From positions 54,745,994-54,809,993 of the forward strand of contig NC_044571.1 of assembly GCF_901933205.1 (NCBI RefSeq): a stretch of 64,000 bases of DNA, given 5' to 3'. The notes under the pieces were generated by a model. That model saw only the letters and a list, made by a program, of their open reading frames with translations. It ran no database searches and was not told the origin of the DNA. The translations under genes and the position numbers were made by a program. Shown in pieces: positions 23,901 to 36,411 of the stretch; position 1 is the first letter of the stretch, and each line of letters starts with the position of its first letter. This DNA is from Camarhynchus parvulus. Taxonomy: Eukaryota; Chordata; Aves; Passeriformes; Thraupidae.

Positions 23901-26900
23901 AAAGCAAAAACAATTCATCAAAAAGATAGAAGTGAAACAAAGGAATTTTGTTTTTGAAATTCTTCAATTTTGTGGGTTCTGTCACTTTAGCAGTAAAAGT
24001 ATAATTTCATATTTTCTTAAATGTTCTTATACACCCCTCTGTTAAATGCACATATATAGTTCTAGTGAGCAGACAGCTGAGAGCAACTCATTGTTCATTG
24101 GGTGTAGTAATATATTCCTCAGTGGGTTGCTTGTGTTTCTCTGTTACTCCTATATATATTTGAAGTAAATATTGGTTAGAGAATTCCAAGAAAAGGCCTG
24201 TGAAAGAATGGCACAACTATTTGGTCCATATGTTCGCTTATTAGAAAAAAAGCTTATATAAGTGGATAATTTACTATCATAATCTTGGAAGTATATGCTA
24301 AAAAAAGCTGTATTTCTCTTACTGCAGTCAATGAAAAAAAGGGGTCCCACTTTACTGAAGAATAGAAGAGTCAAATAGACCCTAAGTGTTGTTAGTATCT
24401 TACTAAGAAGACTGTTGACATTTTTCATAAACAGAGATGTCACTTATTTAGATAATCTTAATGTCTAAATTTCACATTTATGAAGGTGTTTTTTCTAGTG
24501 GGAATATTTTATGGCATTCACTCCGAGTGTTCCTTAATCACAGAGATAATTCAGACAGACTTGCAGACACTCAACAGGTTTACTGTTTTGGGCCAAACTT
24601 CAGGACAGGACAGAAAGACATATACTCCCATAGTGTCCTCTATACTTTCTGCTTGATGTTTTATATCCTTAATCATCACTGCCATCACATTTACTATCCT
24701 TTCAAAAACACCTTTCAAACCCCGAAATACTTCTTTATATCTAGGATCACTCTCTCACACCCTTATTTGTAGCTGCTTTAGTAATCTTATTTGCTTAGTG
24801 CTTCCCCCTTTATCAGATATACTGCAAGTTGTACAATTTGAGACTCTTCCTCCTGCACATTCTTTTTTTCTATTTTTTTTGGCAAAAAATGACTGTACGC
24901 CAACTCCACAAATTCTCTTATCAGTATTTTGTCAAGAATCAGGCATATCATTTTGCACTGGTTTAAATTAAATATTTTGATGATAAACCTGACATATGGG
25001 AAACACCCAAACACTATCAAAGTTTTCTTAAATCTTTTTGTTTACAGTCTAAGTCCAGACAAATGAGATAAAAACCTGCATATAGGATTTTAGAATCCTA
25101 GGGGAAAAAAAGACCAAAACATTACTGTTAGAAACTATAAAATTCTGGTATGGCATTGTATATTTTTATTGAAAGTATACTATTTTTTCAATATCTTCTG
25201 TAAATCACTAAAAGTATCACTAAAAGACGGAGGAGTTTTTTCTAAAACATTTATCAAAAGTATGTCAAGATCATGTAAACTAAAATATTCATTAGAAAGT
25301 TATGAACTGATGAAGGAACATTGAAAATTGCTTTTTTTATAACTTTGTTCCTGCCAAATTTCCAGCAGCAGCTGCAATTTTCTGGCTTAGAACATTCAAA
25401 CAGCACAAGTTTTTCAGTTAAAACAAAATAAAAAATCCCATAAGATTACGTTTTTATAGTTAGAAAACAAGGGTTGTTTAGATTTGCCTGGTGCTTATGG
25501 TTAAAATCTACCTCAAAATCTTTAAACAAATGCCATACCTAAACATGAAATACTAATTATGGCATCTTGACTGTAAATCTGACCGTCTCCTCTCACTCAT
25601 CACTTCATGTGATTAAATTTTAAAAAGTCATTCTGAAATACATGCTTTATTGCTGGTTTGCATCAAGATACTTATCTTAAATATCTGGATTTTCAGGGTT
25701 GGCTGAGTGCTTGCCAGGCATATGTCAACTCTAGTACCTTGAAGATACTGTGGACGTTATTGATGTTATTGTTTAGTCTAGGTTACCTTTTGGTATTTGC
25801 TCTTTGAAAACATGTTCTTAACTTGACAAAGACCTTGACGATGAATATCTATCTCCTAAGCATTTTTCTCCCCCAAGAGTAAATTAACCATAAGCTTTTT
25901 AACACTTATCAGAAGAAAAGCAGAGTTGTGTAGCTTATCAATGTCCTCGCTAAGCTAGAGGGATTCCAACTGACAATACTCATCAAGAACAAAATCTAGT
26001 TGACAAGAACCTCACTGTACATTTGTATACTGAAGATGCAAACACAGTTGTTGGGCCTTTTGTTAGTTACCCAATTTTTCTTTTGTTCTTCAAAATGTTC
26101 CAAAACATAGTCTGAAAAATTATCATCTTAATATCAGTGGCAAGTCTTGAGCTGACTTAACCAGGGAGACTAATCTTCCAAGAGATCATTAATGGGGGTG
26201 ATTTTATGAGTCAGTTTTGCATAGAACCCATTTGCTGTCTCTCTCCCTTAAACACAAAAGGCTAAAACATGGGACCAAATAAATAGGCTCTGGTTTGCTC
26301 CTTCATTCAGATTCCTCCACTATTAACATTTTAGTTCAGTCTGTCATTTAACAGTTCAGACTTCTCCTCTGAACAGTATGTATTCAGCAAAGACTTCTGA
26401 GACTTCTGGGTTAGACTGTACTGTATCCGAAGGTCCCCTGCAACCTCAGTTATGCTGTAGTTCTGTGCAGTATTGTTAGTTACTATACAAAAATATGAAA
26501 AATATGGATAGATTTTTCTTATAGTTTCAATGAGCATATTTTTCTTTTTATATTTGATGGAAAGTCTGCATTTCTTTGGAAAGGCATTAGAGAACCATAA
26601 ATTCAGGATTACATCTTACAGCCCACAGAAAGAATGAATCATACTTGATTGCCCTTTAATGGAGTCCCTTTCTGTGATGCATATTCTGATATCAGCCATA
26701 ACAAAACCAAGATCCTACATCAGCTGGACTATTTCTGTAAGCCAGTCTGCTAGCTTCCATGGTGCCAAGAGCATTTACTGTGTTTTTAGCTCAGTTTTGG
26801 TAAAAAGTTTCTGTTTCTTATTAATCATATTTATGGAGTTTTCTTTTCCTTTTCTTAAATCCATAACAGCATTTTGAAATCTTTTTCTTTCATGCATTTT

Positions 26901-29900
26901 TAATTTTTTTAATGTAATCTTTTAGTTACTGAAATTTTTGTATGTAAATTCAGCAAATGCTCTGACAAATAGAAACTTATCTTTGCTCATACAACTACCA
27001 TGGTGTCAAGTGTCACACCCAGGGAATATGGAAGATTTTATCATGAAAGAACCCTTCAGAAGGAGTTAAAGTACTGACTTGCCCTGTTCTTTTCTAAAAA
27101 GTAAATTCTTTTGTTGAATAGTTTGAGTAACTGATGCAAATGACTGTTTCTGAGTTCTTGTACCCAGCCAAATAAAGACCATAAGCTCTAGTTTAATCTA
27201 AAATTCAGTCTAGGAAACCAATCTCTCTTTAAGAGAGGATGGTAGAAATATGAAGTCTTAATAGATTAGATACAATTAGGTCTAAGTGTCAGAAATACAG
27301 AAAAGTAACTAAACCCCACTGAATTTACAAAATTAGTAAGACTGAATGGTACTTAGAAGTAGAACTGTGAAATTAGTTTAGGTAGATTCCTGTTTCTGAT
27401 ATTTCTGTCAAGTGGTTATAAAGTTTGTAGCTGTGGATCAGTAGAACAATCTTACTGTAATAACCAAGAGCAATGTATTAGAAACCTTGACATCTTGTAA
27501 CTCCTTCTTTGTGTACTACGGAGCTGAATCAAGGGGAGGTAGTGAGGCAAGAATAATTCTGTGGCAGCCATTAAATGACCATGTCTAGCTGGAAAAAAAC
27601 TTTTCTAATATCACTCCTGCAAAAAACTCTTTAGCAGCATAAAGATTAACTCAAGATCTGGTGCAATGTGCTATGATAGATAACACGAGTCTTGACACTG
27701 ACAGTTACAAATGACTGATATTTTGCATTACAGTTTTTTTCCAATGACTCTTCTTCTGTTGTTTGTTGTTCTTGTTTTTGTTTTTAATTTTCATTTCACA
27801 GGTATGGAAATATTCTACTCTTTCTACATTGGATATTTTCAAAGGTCTGAGTTTTCTTGGAAAGATTAATCTGAAACTATTCAGATTGTTCCCCAGAGGC
27901 ATTAAGGGAACACATACTGTTATACACTTTTTTGACTTTTTTTTAAGCATTAATACATTTTTAAAAAGAGTTTTCTTCCTTCTAGAGAAGACATATGACA
28001 TTAGGCTGATACTTTGCCTAATAAAGTAAATAAAGGAAATGTATTTTCTATTTCATAACAAAAAAAAAAAAAGAAAGAAAAAGACAATCATTTGTTCAGG
28101 TAAGCTTTAATTTCTAATTCACACTCATTCACTGGAGATTAATTATAGCTTGGCATCAATTATCTGAAAATTCATTCTTCACTGTTCATATTCAGCCAAG
28201 GTCATATGGGTTGAGCATGATTTTTTCCTTGCAATTATTACTCTGTAAAGAAGATATAATTTCCAGAACCCAAGCAACTGGATATTTCCTATATCTTGTA
28301 ATATTACTTCACAGAACAAATTCCTCTAATTTAGTATGACTGTATTTTTTTTCTTCCTGTGAGGTTCTTCAATTATTCTTAATGTAAATTGTCTGAAGGA
28401 AATTTCTGGAATACCAGGAACTGAAGTGAGACACACCTATCTTGTATTGTCCTGATGTTATATGCATCTGTACCATGTACACAGCTGGCAAGGAGCATCT
28501 GAAGGGACCAGAGGTGTACGGTCAGGTTCTGTGACTGAAGTACCATTTATACTGTTTCCACACAGCTTAATGACAGAATGTTCCTCAGTGTTTAGACTAC
28601 TGATTGCTTTCTAGTTTGGTGATTGTTGAGATAAGGAGAGATCTAGGTTCCTGAAGTATTAAATCACTTTTGAAATTCTATCCTCACATGTTATCAATGT
28701 ATTTCAAATTTAAATTGTGATTCATATGATATTTTCTTTACAGAAAAAAAAAAAAGGACCAGAATGGAAAATATTACAGATATACAAATTGAAGTACTAC
28801 TACTGTGTGACAATGTTACAATATGATAGTTCAGATGTTCATTATTTGCAAAAGCTAAAAATAACCTGCTTATTAATGTGTCATTGCTCTTTGTTTCACA
28901 CAACACTATTTTTCCTTGTAATAAATTAATCTTAAAACTATTATACTTGTACAACATCAAAAAATTGCTTATAAATCTCATATGTATGTTGCTATTTTGG
29001 AGTATTAGAATAGATAGATGTAATCATTAATAATTCAATTTTAATTTTAGAAGCCTATTCACATTTACTATATTATTATGACTTTACAATCTTTAAATTA
29101 AAATGCATTTTGTGTTATTTTCTACTAATTTGCATTTAAAATCAGATAACACGCTATGCATATTTAACATAGGGGAACATAATTAACCTGTATATGCTTA
29201 ATATCTTCTTCAGCATTCCAAGCTAAGCATGTTCAAAATACATAATTGCATGCAATTATAAAATAATTAAATAGGTTTTTTTCTGTTGTATATTGATTAG
29301 AACAGGAACCTATGTGATTTATCAATAACTTCAGAATAAGTCAATTCCAAGTGACAGACCTCAGGCTTACTACACTTTGAAATAACAGATATTAAAAGAG
29401 ATTAACTTAACAGAAAAACATCTTTGCAACCTATTAATAAAAATGGATAATCCACACAAAATGCAAAAGAACATTATGGATTCCAAATTTAAATGATTGT
29501 CTATAAGTTTGCTATTTAAACAACAGAAAGATAGGTAGAGGAAGTATATGCAACACTACTATCTGTCAATGTTGTAAAGAGTATCACAGCCAGGAGTATA
29601 CAGTATATTAGATTACATACACAATTATTTTACCAAAAGTATTTCACAGTTGTACTGTACTGTGATTCAGTTGTAGGTGTGTAGGGTTTTTTGAGGGCTA
29701 TCTAGAATATTAATATGATTTATACAAATATAGGACATTCTAGCAGGATTTAATTAGAAATGTACCTGATCATCCAAAATTTAGAGACATTTAAAAGATA
29801 TCTGTCGCTTTTTCTTTCATCAGCCTTTAAACAAGAAATCATTAATATTTACAGGGAAAAGAGGATCCAGTATTTTCTCTTTGGAGGAAATGACCCTTTA

Positions 29901-30146
29901 GTGTCACTGTATTTCAGCCCTCTCTGGTTGTTACAATGCCCAGCTTCTTGGGAATCTCAGTCCTTCCTGCTGGTCACATCTGTGTGCATAAGGCACACAC
30001 TGGGCATTGACAATGCCAACATCTCTCTGTCTCAGCAAAATTCAGTTTTGTTTTACTCAGAAAGAAAAACTTTTCCTGTTATAGTGGCGTTGGTGTGTTT
30101 TGGTTTTTCTTCCTGCAGGAGAGGCAAGGTAATTGGGAAGGAAAAA
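20961..30146. other. Long AT-rich non-coding stretch
   Basis: About 9.2 kb with no recognised gene, LTR or CR1. Small features are A-rich runs near 28060-28083 and 28741-28756, a C-rich patch near 23395-23430 and an 18-bp perfect palindrome at 29242-29259. Sequence around 22680-23130 is a little GC-richer but unidentified. The 136-codon frame at 29760-30170 has no recognisable domain and no support as a gene. Confidence 0.5.
29242..29259. repeat. 18-bp perfect palindrome
   Basis: ATAATTGCATGCAATTAT is its own reverse complement. An octamer-like ATTTGCAT lies nearby at 29128-29135. Whether either is functional cannot be told from sequence alone. Confidence 0.9.
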
Positions 30147-30374
30147 ATAATCCATATGAGTTGGAAATGAGATCTGAAGGATCAAGATTTTTGTGCCTGC
30201 TGTCAACAAGGAGGGAATAGAACTCTGCTGCCATTGAGAGAGGATGCTCTCTCAATGTCCTCTAAAGCCAGGTGCGTGTTACACACAGCAACTTTTTGCT
30301 TGATGGCAGTGGGAGTCAATGAGTAAAATCTACAATGAAGTGAAGGTGCTTCTGCAACAGCAGTGAGAGAAGGA
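30147..30374 (-). repeat. Unidentified 228-bp repeat, inverted copy 1
   Basis: On minus this segment matches 32845-33070 (plus) along its whole length, with about 13 mismatches and one 2-bp gap by my hand alignment, roughly 94% identity. Both copies stop matching at the same points: TCCTTCTCTCACTGCTG at one end and a GATTAT block at the other. One frame is largely shared between the copies, with residues such as PTAIKQKVA and HLALEDIE, though the 2-bp gap shifts it. No family was recognised, and I saw no TG/CA ends, poly(A) tail or clear target duplication. Confidence 0.85.
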
Positions 30375-32844
30375 GCAAACTTAATGTATAAGGCCCATCT
30401 ATATGACAGAGACCCACTCAAACACTGGGGAGTAAAATGTTATTCCAGTTGCATAGTCAGATTTTCTTACAGAGACTTCTGTAACACAGAGACTTCTGTA
30501 ATGATAACTGAAAAAGACTGACGTTTTTAATGGGTTTGTTTTTCTCTTTCTCTTTTTTTTCCTTTTTCCCAACAGCTGGAGAAAGGATTATGTAAAGGAT
30601 AAACAGAGATTTTGATTTACCCAAGATTGGAAAAAATGACAGTTAAATCCAGCATCATGTGGAAGTGACTATGTCCTCAGACAAAATCCAATCAACAGTA
30701 ATCAATCCTTTCAATTGTGTAATAAAGCCTTGAGAAGATGAAGATTTGCCACTGAAATGTGACATTATTTTTCATTAAATAATGAAGCAATTATTGTCAT
30801 AGTAGACCAATGTCAAACAGCAGTGAGTAAGGGCAATCCGTCACCTATAAATATCTCATATTACTTAATTTTGTTGAGGTACTTGAAACACTGGACGAAA
30901 GTGTACAGGAAAAAATGAAAATTAAAATATTAAAATGAATTCACTTTGCAATGAGAAGAACATTTACTTATGTCCTTGTTTGCATTTTATTATTTCATGA
31001 AATAATGAAATAGTTACTGAAATGCCTGTCTTCCATTGTTTTAAACGCATCTCTGAAAAACAGATACCACACTGAGGTACAAGAAGGGATCAAAAAAAGT
31101 AAAAAGTCCTTGAAGTTCTGTAGCAATGGATATAATTTATCTCTCAGGCCTTTATCTTTCCACCCTCACCTTTTAATCCCTACTGCCTCTCAGCTGTTAA
31201 TGAAATAACCTTTCAATATCCAGTATTCATTGCTAATGTCTACATTTGCATGCGTTTTTGTTTATTTTTTTGCATAGTGGCTTTGAAAACCTGAGTGAGT
31301 GGGTAGATGAGGTAGCTTTCTTCTTTCCCATACACTCTCATGAGCTTCCTTCTCTAAAGTACGATGCCTATTGATGTATTAAATATTCACCCGAGTTACA
31401 GGACTTGAATCAAAAGTCTCCTGAATCAGCTAGTAAAAACACCACGATGGAAACCTTGAAGCAGAGACTAAAAGCTAACTAAACAGTCTTCCTCTTATGG
31501 TCTTTTTGCTGAGAAATCACATATGAAAAATTTTATATAAAAAAGACTTTTTTAACAAATTACATTTTTAAATATGAATCCAGAATCAGAAATTATGTCC
31601 AGTAATGTACTAATTAATGGTAGGGAGGAAGGCTTCTTATTTAACATTTTTATGTTTGTTATTATGGAGGAAATTAACAAAACATTTTCTGAAGAAGTTA
31701 ATGCTTCTTTATTTTATTAAAATAAATACTACAATATATTAATAGAGATATATATATGATATAACAATATACATAATTTGATAATATGCTGAATTAAATA
31801 TGTAGTTTCTAAGACAATAATGACTGAAAATGGACCTACAGCTTTATAAGGTCAGATTGCAAACAACACTATGAAAGAATCTGAGACAAAACTTTTAATC
31901 TACTTAAATTTCAATACTAATGAAGTTTACCATAAAGAGTTTAAGACATTTTGTACACATTTAATTGGTGAAAGTGAAACACCTGGTGTGAAGAAAGTGA
32001 AGAAAATAAAAACGATGCCTGACTTCTAGTGACTGAAAACAGAAAGAAACTTTGAGAAAATAATCAGATAAGAAGGAAATGAAATGGTGAACACTGTAAC
32101 TACTTATATATCTTTCTTTCCACATCATTCTTTTTAGTTAGCATTTATGAGCAAACCAAAAGACATTTTACGTTCTTATGTCTAATAACATTCTTTGTGA
32201 TAAATGGTTGAAAGTGACAAAGACCTATAATTTACTTCACTTATTATCTGCTGCATAAAAGGGGATGTAAATATGCAATGGTTATGGTTAAATGGTATGT
32301 AAAATATATTAAGAAAGAGAGAGGATTTAGGTTATATGTTGGTTTTATATTTATTAGTTAAATAATAATTGGTAACTACAGAAAATAAAAATAAAAAGAG
32401 AAAAAGTAAACAGAATGTGTCTTTGTTCCTGACAGGCTCTAGTTAATCCTTTGCCCCCAAAGCAGATAATTAAAGGATTTTAGATGTGTTGCTGGTGAAT
32501 TCAATTTGACACATTAGAGTTTATAATCCCTGTGACCTCAATTATTGAGTATGAATGATAGCAAACACTACTAATCCAAATGCCTGGTGACTTAATTTCT
32601 TTATAAAATCCAATACTTAGTTACCTGGCTGTGAATGAAGGTTATATGAATCACACAAAAACTCCAACATTCACCTTCAAAAAAACCAAAAAACCAAAAA
32701 ACAGAGTAATTGTTCTATCTGTGAAGGTTACTCCAATATGCATTGTCTATGATCTAAAATATATGGAAAAGAACACGCAAAAGATTTTGTCCTTGACATT
32801 GATGTAAAAAAAAAATATATATAAATTGGTATAAATGTATAAAT
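30375..32844. other. Non-coding spacer between the inverted copies
   Basis: 2,470 bp of AT-rich DNA with no recognised gene or mobile element. Includes the 17-bp tandem duplication at 30469-30502 and an AT-rich run near 31735-31790. Confidence 0.55.
30469..30502. repeat. Two-copy 17-bp tandem duplication
   Basis: ACAGAGACTTCTGTAAC at 30469-30485 is followed directly by ACAGAGACTTCTGTAAT at 30486-30502. Confidence 0.95.
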
Positions 32845-33070
32845 TCCTTCTCTCACTGCTGTTGCAGAAGAACCTTCACTTCATTGTAGGTTTTACTCAT
32901 TGATTCCTACTGCCATCAAGCAAAAAGTTGCTACATGTAACATGCACCTGGCTTTAGAGGACATTGAGAACGTCCTCTCTCAATGGCAGCAGAGTTCTAT
33001 TCCCTCCTTGTTGACAGCAGGCACAAATATCTTGATCCTTCAGATCTCATTTCCAGCTCATATAGATTAT
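32845..33070 (+). repeat. Unidentified repeat, inverted copy 2
   Basis: 226-bp partner of 30147-30374 in opposite orientation. The shared frame here reads PTAIKQKVATCNMHLALEDI and continues through [17 protein letters not shown]. It ends within about 8 bp of a CR1 fragment. That could be coincidence, or the repeat could be the 5' part of a composite element. Function unknown. Confidence 0.85.
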
Positions 33071-33076
33071 GTTTGC

Positions 33077-33290
33077 TTTTTCCAGAGGGTAGGAAGAATC
33101 TGCAGAGGGATCTGGATAGGCTGGCTGGATGGGCTGAGGCCAGTAGCCTGAGGTTCAACAAAGTCAAGTGCCAGGTCCTGCACCTCAGTCACAACAACCC
33201 CAAACAGCTGAAAAATGGTTTAGCAGAAAAGTACCTGTGAGTGCTGGTCAACAGGTGCTGAACATGAGACAGCAGTGTGCCAAGAGACTC
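33077..33290 (+). mobile_element. CR1 LINE internal fragment
   Basis: A plus-strand frame reads [20 protein letters not shown] followed by [19 protein letters not shown], a classic CR1 ORF2 block, then GTGCTGGTCAACAG and CTGAACATGAGACAGCAGTG. Both ends of the element are missing: there is no 3' terminal repeat and the 5' side abuts the unidentified repeat. Not functional. Confidence 0.88.
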
Positions 33291-35958
33291 TTATTGTATA
33301 TTTGTGTGAAACTGTTCTGTTGTTTGAAATAAATTATGAAAATAAATGGATCTATTCCCGCTATACTGAAACCATTGTCTCATCACATATTCTGAGTTTC
33401 TACAGTGGCAATTTAATTTTCTACAACTTGAAGGTGACTTTGTGTATGATAGGCATCTATAATTATGTTTTCATATATGATTTCATTGAGACACTGAAAC
33501 TGAAACTATTTTCTAAATATTACAATGAAGACAGATGTTTTCTTGAATTTTTTTGTCATTCCTCAGCTAATGTATTTAATACAAGTAAACAATTATAAAA
33601 CATGATAGAAATTACTGTTCCCATGAATGTCATCACAGGGAGAAGTCCATCTTTCATCACACTGTTTGAGCATTGCCATGCAACATCAAAATTAAGGTTA
33701 TCTGTTGCATTGAGATAGTAATTTTCCAGCAAGGAAGAATAACAAAAAGTCCATCTAAATCAAAGAGAAATTTTTGAAGTGGCTTCAGTGATACTTAAAT
33801 GAGATTTAAATACATGTCACGTTCACATTAAAACAAAAGTAATAGCAATTACATTACCATCACTTTAACAAAGTATATCTGTTTTGCTGTAATTATGTTT
33901 ATTTTCTGTATTATATAATCTTCTAAGCTGCATTATGAAGGACTTTGTGCTTTTGCAAAGGTATTGCTATTTGAAGAGTTTTGTTATTGTGGTTGTTATC
34001 TTTCCATTGTGTGTGTTATTTTCATTTCGCAGTTTGTATATTTTATTTTTTGTAATACTTCTAGAATCAGATTCCTTAGGCAGCCAAAAATGATCTTTCT
34101 ATCTCCCTGACAAGACTAAATATAGTGTTAATCAAATGACAGAAAAAATCAACGCCACAAATGCTTTGGGCTTGAGGGAGTACATAAGAAAATGCCAACA
34201 ATAAATTCTCTGCGTAGCTATGTTTTTTGTTAAAGAGAACGTAGGGTTGATTTTCAGCTGATACAGATCACCCCTGCAGCATAAAACAAGGTCTATTGAC
34301 CTTGACTGGCTACTCAGGATGGAATTGAGCTATAGGTTTTTGCTACTTATTATGTTATGTGTATATAACACCTTTGTGCAAGAAAGACTTCAGTAAACAA
34401 TTTTTATTTAATAACTTTTTAGAATACTTTCATGGTTTTTATAGATATTTTTAGGTTATAGAAATCCAAAGACTTCATAAAACCCAATATCAAATAAGAC
34501 ATTGTCATTTACATCCTTTTGCTAACATATCTATGATTATAAAAAATGAAAATCATAATTTAATTTGACCACAAAATTTATATGTAATTTTCTTAGTAGA
34601 AGTAATACATCTCAATATAAAGATATACCCCAGAAAGAAATAAGCCTTTGAAAGTGTTAGGAGAAAAGTGTTGAAATCATCCAGAAACAGCACTTAAAAA
34701 TAATTTTCAGATAGAAATGAAAAAGCAGTTTGTAAGAAGTAAGTGATGCTTCTAGACTTTTATCTCCTTTTGTCTGATCAGCTGCACACAGAAAATAAGA
34801 AATGTATATTGATTTTTTTAATATAACTTTGGTTCTTGAAAACAATATTGAAGTTCGTAAATATATATGGTTTACAAATATTTGCATTCTATAATTGCTT
34901 CTACAGAGAACTGGAAAAGTTGAAATAGAATAGTCCATTTTTTTTTCTGCAAAGAGCAGCAGAATTTTAACTAGTTTCTTTTCCCACTGTTCAGCGTCTG
35001 ATAGTTGTTCTTCAATCAAACTTCCAACCCCCCGCAAAAAAAACTCATATGTGAAATGATAAAAAATAAAGAGCCAATATATTTAGATAATAGGAATTTC
35101 TGAAAGTATTATGTGTTGTGCAAGGTCGGCATGCGTGCCATAATGGATTGTTAAGCAGGGTTTGCTTTCATCATATTTCAATGTTGGATTTTGAAGAGCA
35201 GTTTAAAGTTATTTTGGTACTTCTTAATACAAGTTGTATTGATTTGGAAATACTTAAGGTCTTTGGTACTACACAGGATCTGCTTGTGTGAAAAATGCAT
35301 ATTTATATTTTTAAATGGATATATAGAAAATTATGAAGAAGTAGGTTTGTTATACAAAAGATGGTGTTACTCATTTGCTAAACTTGTCTCAAAATCCTCA
35401 TAAGTTTAAATAGACTGTATAATGTTGAGTAAGAAAAATGCATGCAAAAATTGGTTTTAAAGCAGATTCCATATTGATTTATGTAGACATTAATTTGCCA
35501 TTTAAGTCTTAAATTTCACTATTAATAATTCTTGACATTCAAAAGATCTTTTTGTATCAAAAAGACTAGTTAATTTCTTAAAAAGATGACTTTGGACATT
35601 AGTGCATTTCCTTAAGGAGCCATGCATTTTTAACAACTTTAAAACAAAAAGAACTGTCATTAAATTACCAATTTATTATTAAAATACCAGTCTGTAGGCA
35701 TTGAAAATGTATTGCTATATATTTGCTTAACATACAACAGAGCAATTTATTAAAGAATCCAAATGTACTAATATTCATAAAACATGGCATATTTTCCAGC
35801 TTTTAGTCACTGTATCTAAAATAAAATAATGTTATTTCTTGGAAACAAGTTTAAAATCATTGTCTAATTTAAAGTTTACTTAATTCTTAGGTAAGGGCAA
35901 AGGGAAGTTCCTTTCAGCTTATAATATGATCAGAGAAAGTAAGCAGAAATAATCACAC
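33291..35958. other. AT-rich non-coding DNA
   Basis: No gene or repeat was recognised in about 2.7 kb. Confidence 0.55.
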
Positions 35959-36411
35959 TGATGCCTTAAGTTTTAGCTTTCATTTTTTCCAGGTTCTGTA
36001 CTGCATTAGTGTATACATCTAAACTTCACATAAAGTGTTAGCAAGTTCTCTTCACAGTTCAGTTGACAAAACAATCCTTTTCCAGTGAGAACCAAGGACA
36101 CCCTTGTAGCTTCAGGCCCAAAAGTTATAAACAGCAGTGAATTGAGGAGAGCAATCTGGGAGGCTGGGACTTCACAACCTGAAGCTGTAATTGGACAATT
36201 AACCCCAATTTGTAAATGGACCAAAACTTATAAAAAGTGTGGAAACGTGTGATCCATCGTCCATCTTGGGTGTAGCCTTGGCCGGGCTTCTGTACTGCCC
36301 AAGGTGTATCATTTGAAGGCCTTTTAATAAATATCCTCTTTAAAAAATACTTACTTTATTCCTTCAACACTGTCTAGCCTCTGTTCTAGGTAGCCTCTTA
36401 AGGCATCAACA
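35959..36411 (+). mobile_element. ERV solo LTR with clear promoter and poly(A) signals
   Basis: Starts TGATGCCTTAAG (35959-35970) and ends CTTAAGGCATCA plus ACA (to 36411), so the ends form a perfect 12-bp inverted repeat. TATAAAAA lies at 36229-36236 and AATAAA at 36326-36331, about 97 bp apart, followed by a U5 of about 80 bp with TAGCCTCTGTTCTAGGTAGC. This is the normal U3-R-U5 order in plus sense, and the sequence matches a passerine LTR family I recall. I could not settle the target duplication: the flanks share ATAAT-like bases but not at the exact ends. No internal retroviral sequence is present. Confidence 0.85.

Noticed and set aside
29760..30170. 136-codon plus-strand frame
   Set aside because: It has no domain-like motif, no recognisable homologue and no supporting signals, and its end runs into the unidentified repeat. 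Chance is the simplest explanation.
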